In this document: positions 59,946 through 64,000 of the stretch, in pieces
Layout: every line of letters starts with the position of its first letter
Numbering within the stretch: position 1 is the first letter of the stretch
Origin: Arenibacter aquaticus
GTDB lineage: Bacteria > Bacteroidota > Bacteroidia > Flavobacteriales > Flavobacteriaceae
NCBI RefSeq assembly: GCF_003957295.1
Contig: NZ_RQPJ01000021.1
Coordinates: 108,210 to 172,209 of the forward strand
Reading direction: 5' to 3'
DNA length: 64,000 nucleotides
Program-made: the position numbers and the translations under genes
The notes under the pieces: model-generated
Databases searched by the model: none
What the model was told of the DNA's origin: nothing
Seen by the model: the letters and a program-made list of their open reading frames with translations, nothing else

Positions 59946-60392
59946 ATGACCCATATGGATTTTTATATACTTCTTGCAGATGATGATGAGGATGATTGCA
60001 TGTTTTTCAATGATGCTTTGGAGGAACTTTCTATAGCAGCCTCTTTAAAGACTGTAAACAATGGGGTAGCACTAATGGAGTTCTTGAATAACAATGAAAG
60101 GGGTCTTCCTAATGTTATTTTTCTGGATTTGAATATGCCCTGTAAATCCGGGCCCGAGTGTTTGTTGGAGATAAAAGAAAGTGAAAAATTTAGGCATATA
60201 CCCGTAGTTATGTATTCTACCTCGTTTAACCTTGAGGTTATGGATCAATTATACCATAATGGTGCTCAGTACTATATTCGAAAGCCGGCCGATTTTTCAG
60301 ATTTAAAATCAGTAATAAATAGGACTATCTCAACAATTAAGGCCAAAGGAGCCCAAAGACCGCTCAGGGAAGAATTTGAGATGCAACCTTAA
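59946..60392 (+). CDS. Stand-alone response regulator receiver protein (CheY-like)
   Basis: The 148-residue protein is a single receiver domain of the type found beside PAS-rich kinases. The acidic triad is at about D12-D14, the phosphoacceptor is D61 (FLDLNMP), the switch position S91 is in MYSTS and the conserved lysine is K113 (RKPADF). There is no DNA-binding or enzymatic output domain, so it probably relays phosphate or sequesters it. It is 11 bases before the multi-PAS kinase gene, so the two should be expressed together. An internal ATG three codons in is an alternative start. Confidence 0.9.
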   Translation: MTHMDFYILLADDDEDDCMFFNDALEELSIAASLKTVNNGVALMEFLNNNERGLPNVIFLDLNMPCKSGPECLLEIKESEKFRHIPVVMYSTSFNLEVMDQLYHNGAQYYIRKPADFSDLKSVINRTISTIKAKGAQRPLREEFEMQP

Positions 60393-60403
60393 ATTGAACA
60401 AAA

Positions 60404-63400
60404 TTGAAAACTACCCAAAAAAATAACAATCTATTGTTTCTCAGTGGTGGGGGGCAAATGAGTGAGCTGATACGAACTATTGACTGGGACAATACCTCTT
60501 TGGGAAACATTCAAAATTGGTCGGTAAGCTTACGCACTACCCTTGGCATAATTTTGCACACAGCCCAACCTATGTTTTTATTTTGGGACAAGGATCAATT
60601 TTGTTTTTACAACGATGCCTTAGCAGTAAGTTTGGGTAATGAACGGAAATATCCTGTCATAGGTAAGAAAGGAAAAGAAGTATGGCCAGAATTGTGGGAG
60701 GTCATTGGTCCAATGGTAGACCAAGTGTTGAGTACGTCACAGGCTGTATCATTTTCGGATCAGTTGGTTCCATTTTATAAAAACGGGAGGAGGGAGGAGG
60801 TGTACTGGACATTTAGCGGTAGTCCTGCTTTTGATGATGACGGTCTTGTAAACGGTGTATTGGTTAGCTGTTCGGAAACCACGGAGACAGTGGTGGCCAA
60901 AAGTGGATTAAAGGAAAGTGAGCGCAGGCTGCGATCTATGATTATCCAGGCTCCGGTGTCCATAGCTATTTTTCGTGGATCTAAGTACGTTACCGAAATG
61001 GCCAATTCTCTGGCTCTTGAAATGTGGGGGAGAAGTGAAGAGGAAGTTTTGGGTGAATCAATTATAGAGGCAATGCCGGAACTTAGAGCACAGGGTATAA
61101 AGGAGTTGTTGGACAAGGTATACCAAACTGGCAAAACATTTACTACCTCTGAGTTTCCTGTTCAACTAATGCGGAAGGGAAATTTGGAAACTACCTATAT
61201 TAACTTCAGTTGTGAACCTCTCTTGAATTCCAATGGGGAGATTGAAGGAATAATGGCCTTGGGAATGGAAGTCACGGATCAAGTATTGGCCCGTAAAACT
61301 ATTGAAGAGAGCGAGAAAAAATACAAAGAGCTTATTTTTGGTTTGCCCGTAGCGGTATATTCCTGTGATTCCAAAGGGCGTATTCAACTCTATAATGATG
61401 CAGCGGTTAAACTTTGGGGACGTACCCCTGAGCTAGGAAAGGATTTGTGGTGTGGTTCCAAGAAAATCTTTACTGCTGACGGAAATCCTATTCCCTTAGA
61501 GGAAAGCCCTATGGCCATAGCTCTAAATGGAGGGGAACTAATTAAACCTGAACTGCTGGTGGAACGGCCAGATGGCAGTAGGGCAAATTTTATTCCTTAT
61601 CCCCAACTTATTTATGACAACGAAGGGCGAATTACCGGGGCTATTAACACTTTGATTGAAATTACAGACCAGGTGTTGGCCAGGGAAAGAATAAAAGAAA
61701 GTGAAATGCATTTCAAGGCCATAGCAGACAATATACCCAACCTTGCCTGGCTGGCAGATGCAGATGGCGCTATCTACTGGTACAACAAAAAATGGTATGA
61801 TTATACGGGGAAAACCGCAGAAGAAATGGCAGGCTGGGGCTGGCAGTCTGTACAGGATCCTAAAATTCTACCCCAAGTGATGTCTAATTGGAAATACTCC
61901 TTGGAACAAGGCAAGGAATTTGAAATGGTATTTCCTCTCCGCGGTGTGGATAGAACCTTTAGGCAGTTTCTTACCCGAGTTCTACCTGTTTATGACGATA
62001 AGGGGAAGATAGTAAAATGGTTTGGTAGCAATACTGATATTACGGATCATGTAAGGGCGCAAAAAAAGCTGGAGGAAAGCGAAAAAAAATTCCGACTCCT
62101 CGCCAATTCCCTTCCGCAGCTTATTTGGATAGCCGATCCCAAAGGTAACCTCAATTATTTTAATAAGGCGGTAATGGAGTACTCCGGACTGTCACTAGAA
62201 GAAATAGAGAATGGAGGGTGGTTGCAGATCGTACATGCAGAGGATAGGACAAAAAATATTGAATTGTGGGAATACTCGGTAGCCACAGGAGAAGATTTTT
62301 TGATGGAGCATCGTTTTCGCAAACACGACGGTACATACCGTTGGCATCTAAGTAGGGCTCAGGCACATCGCGATGACAGAGGAAAAATACAAATGTGGGT
62401 TGGCAGCAGTGCAGATATACAAGAGCAAAAAGTTTTTAGGAACGAACTGGAAAGGCAGGTCAGGGAACGTACCGCTCAGCTGTTGGAATTAAATGAATCC
62501 CTTAAAAAAAGTGAACAGCGTTATCACCTGATGGTTGAAGAGGTTCAGGAATACGCCATACTATACTTAAACCGTGAGGGTATAGTGGAAAATTGGAATT
62601 CAGGTGCGGAAAAAATAAAGGGTTATAAGGCAGAAGAAATAATAGGTAAGAGTTTTTCCAATTTTTATACACAAAAGGACAGAAAGGTTAGGCTTCCCCA
62701 AAAATTATTGGGCATGGCCGCGAAAGAAGGTAAAGCGGTACATCAGGGCTGGCGGGTAAGGAAGGATAAAAGTTTGTTTTGGGCAAGTGTGGTTATTACC
62801 GCCATACATAATGAGCTAAATGAAGTGATAGGCTTTTCTAAGGTTACACACGATTTAACTACAAAGAAAGAGGCGGATGATGCTCTAAACGAAAAAAAGT
62901 TGGAACTGGAGCAAAAGAATATTGAACTTCAGAAAATGAACAAGGAGCTGCAATCCTTTGCCTATATTTCTAGTCATGACCTACAAGAGCCGCTAAGAAA
63001 AATACAGACCTTTGCCTCTCGAATTATAGAGAAAGACATGGATACCCTTTCCGAAAAAGGGAAATTTCTGTTTAATCGGATGCAACTTTCTGCAGAACGG
63101 ATGCAGTCGCTTATAGATGATTTGTTGGCCTATTCCCGGACGCACAATATGGAGGGCGATTTTAAGCATACATCTTTGGGTAATATAATAGAGGATGTGA
63201 AACAGGATCTTAGTGAAGAGCTCCTTGAAAAGAATGCATCTATTGAGTTTGATGGTACATGTGAGATCTTTGTTATACCTTTTCAGATGAAACAACTGTT
63301 TTACAATCTGATAAGTAATTCCTTGAAATTTTCTAAGCCGGACCTAGCTGTAGAGATCTCTATAAAGAGTGATCACGTAACGGACCATGGTAGGGAGGAA

Positions 63401-63667
63401 GAAGAAAAGCCAACTGGCCATACATACTGTCGGATCGTTTATTCGGACAACGGCATTGGATTTGATCAAAAGTATAGCGAAAAGATATTTGAACTATTCC
63501 AACGGCTCCACGGGAAGACAGAATACCCTGGAACGGGAATAGGGCTTGCCATTATAAAACGCATAGTGGAAAATCATAACGGTATGGTAACGGCAAGGGG
63601 TGAATTGGGCAAGGGGGCAAGCTTTGAGATACTACTTCCGTTAAATGAGGCACAAGCCATACGCTAA
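60404..63667 (+). CDS. Multi-PAS sensor histidine kinase
   Basis: The 1087-residue protein has no membrane helix, so it senses in the cytoplasm. Six PAS-type modules occupy roughly 25-160, 165-295, 300-425, 430-560, 565-690 and 700-830, each preceded by a short ESEKK-type linker. The histidine kinase core follows: H858 in SSHDLQEPLRK, the N-box (SNSLKF, about 970) and the G-boxes DNGIGFD and PGTGIGLAI (about 1015-1050). The start is TTG at 60404 (60458 is the first ATG; a glycine-rich FLSGGGQMSELIR stretch that is typical before the first PAS argues for the earlier start). It is 11 bases behind the receiver gene. Confidence 0.92.
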   Translation: MKTTQKNNNLLFLSGGGQMSELIRTIDWDNTSLGNIQNWSVSLRTTLGIILHTAQPMFLFWDKDQFCFYNDALAVSLGNERKYPVIGKKGKEVWPELWEVIGPMVDQVLSTSQAVSFSDQLVPFYKNGRREEVYWTFSGSPAFDDDGLVNGVLVSCSETTETVVAKSGLKESERRLRSMIIQAPVSIAIFRGSKYVTEMANSLALEMWGRSEEEVLGESIIEAMPELRAQGIKELLDKVYQTGKTFTTSEFPVQLMRKGNLETTYINFSCEPLLNSNGEIEGIMALGMEVTDQVLARKTIEESEKKYKELIFGLPVAVYSCDSKGRIQLYNDAAVKLWGRTPELGKDLWCGSKKIFTADGNPIPLEESPMAIALNGGELIKPELLVERPDGSRANFIPYPQLIYDNEGRITGAINTLIEITDQVLARERIKESEMHFKAIADNIPNLAWLADADGAIYWYNKKWYDYTGKTAEEMAGWGWQSVQDPKILPQVMSNWKYSLEQGKEFEMVFPLRGVDRTFRQFLTRVLPVYDDKGKIVKWFGSNTDITDHVRAQKKLEESEKKFRLLANSLPQLIWIADPKGNLNYFNKAVMEYSGLSLEEIENGGWLQIVHAEDRTKNIELWEYSVATGEDFLMEHRFRKHDGTYRWHLSRAQAHRDDRGKIQMWVGSSADIQEQKVFRNELERQVRERTAQLLELNESLKKSEQRYHLMVEEVQEYAILYLNREGIVENWNSGAEKIKGYKAEEIIGKSFSNFYTQKDRKVRLPQKLLGMAAKEGKAVHQGWRVRKDKSLFWASVVITAIHNELNEVIGFSKVTHDLTTKKEADDALNEKKLELEQKNIELQKMNKELQSFAYISSHDLQEPLRKIQTFASRIIEKDMDTLSEKGKFLFNRMQLSAERMQSLIDDLLAYSRTHNMEGDFKHTSLGNIIEDVKQDLSEELLEKNASIEFDGTCEIFVIPFQMKQLFYNLISNSLKFSKPDLAVEISIKSDHVTDHGREEEEKPTGHTYCRIVYSDNGIGFDQKYSEKIFELFQRLHGKTEYPGTGIGLAIIKRIVENHNGMVTARGELGKGASFEILLPLNEAQAIR

Positions 63668-64000
63668 CATGAAACCTAATGTCTAACTAGTACGATGTCA
63701 AAATAAGAGGTGGGCCCAAGACTCATAGGGGATAAGTATGCAATGATAAGGCTGATATATGGGGCAAGCTAGTCCAATGATAAAGGTGTTGCCATATCTA
63801 CCAGAAATATTCCAAAATTTAAGGGAAGTCTAATTTTTATATGTTTATAAATAACACCAAACTTGTTAGTTCTTTATTTAAAAAACTGAGAACCAACTTC
63901 TATAACGGTTAATAAAAAGCACATTTTTTTTATGGCCAAAACTGCATCCTAAAGAAAGAAATGAGGTAATTTTGACGCCATGAAAAGAGGGTGTATTTCT
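63668..64000. other. Intergenic region at the right edge
   Basis: These 333 bases contain no clear gene. A TAATTTTG box at 63967-63974 and an ATG at 63980 opening seven codons (MKRGCIS) may mark the start of a gene that lies beyond the window, but the box is too close to the ATG for a normal leader. No terminator hairpin after the kinase gene is obvious. Confidence 0.4.

Noticed and set aside
1-64000. tRNA, rRNA, CRISPR, transposon or prophage
   Set aside because: No cloverleaf-like sequence, repeat-spacer array, transposase, integrase or phage gene could be supported in any gap or frame.

Overview
The window looks like a chromosomal stretch of a marine-type member of the Flavobacteriaceae (Bacteroidota). 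The evidence is moderately AT-rich DNA, Bacteroidetes-style promoters (TTG-N18-21-TAnnTTTG), two TonB receptors with carboxypeptidase-like N-terminal domains, many small families typical of Flavobacteria (DUF4834, DUF6146, DUF6787, BatA-like) and a characteristic serC-serA-acyl-CoA reductase-ferredoxin block. The genus cannot be fixed by reading alone. There are no rRNA or tRNA genes, insertion sequences, prophage or CRISPR that I can support, so this is mainly core genome with a few accessory islands.

Layout. 1-5.8 kb: an amidohydrolase fragment, a NYN-LOTUS protein, and a leftward run of M28 peptidase, M1 peptidase and YdeI-like protein, with an MFS transporter. 5.9-10.1 kb: a fused trehalose-phosphate synthase/phosphatase divergent from a GH15 enzyme. 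10.1-12.1 kb: an overlapping lolD-like/CPBP protease/DUF2400 operon. 12.4-16.1 kb: folE, then a sulfite dehydrogenase pair (molybdenum subunit plus cytochrome c) with a fatty-acid-hydroxylase-family protein. 16.1-19.0 kb: a metal-type TonB receptor with a His/Glu-rich loop and a small exported RGPP-tail protein. 19.2-24.7 kb: small conserved proteins, serine biosynthesis, LuxC-like reductase and ferredoxin. 24.8-31.5 kb: second TonB receptor, ychF, an acetyltransferase-like protein, an outer-membrane protein and DUF4834. 31.5-36.7 kb: YfhO, glycosyltransferase and flippase in one tight operon. 36.8-41.2 kb: an exported Arg/Ser-rich repeat protein and uvrA.

41.3-43.6 kb is the most unusual part. 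It holds two tandem cassettes, each made of a 193-residue ECF sigma factor followed by a 47-residue protein, with the same inverted repeat (GTTAT-N6-ATAAC) just before each small gene. The 47-residue proteins are recognisably homologous to each other.

43.6-53.5 kb: an endonuclease III without Fe-S cysteines, a Bcp peroxiredoxin, a conserved protein of unknown function, a metallo-beta-lactamase-fold hydrolase, an esterase, two DUF4870-like membrane proteins, a dihydroorotase homologue that has lost its metal ligands next to a BatA-like protein, and a family 2 glycosyltransferase. 54-59 kb: a small glycan-degrading group (GH2, GH20, SGNH esterase) with no SusC/SusD pair. 59.9-63.7 kb: a stand-alone receiver protein and a 1087-residue multi-PAS histidine kinase, probably one signalling unit.
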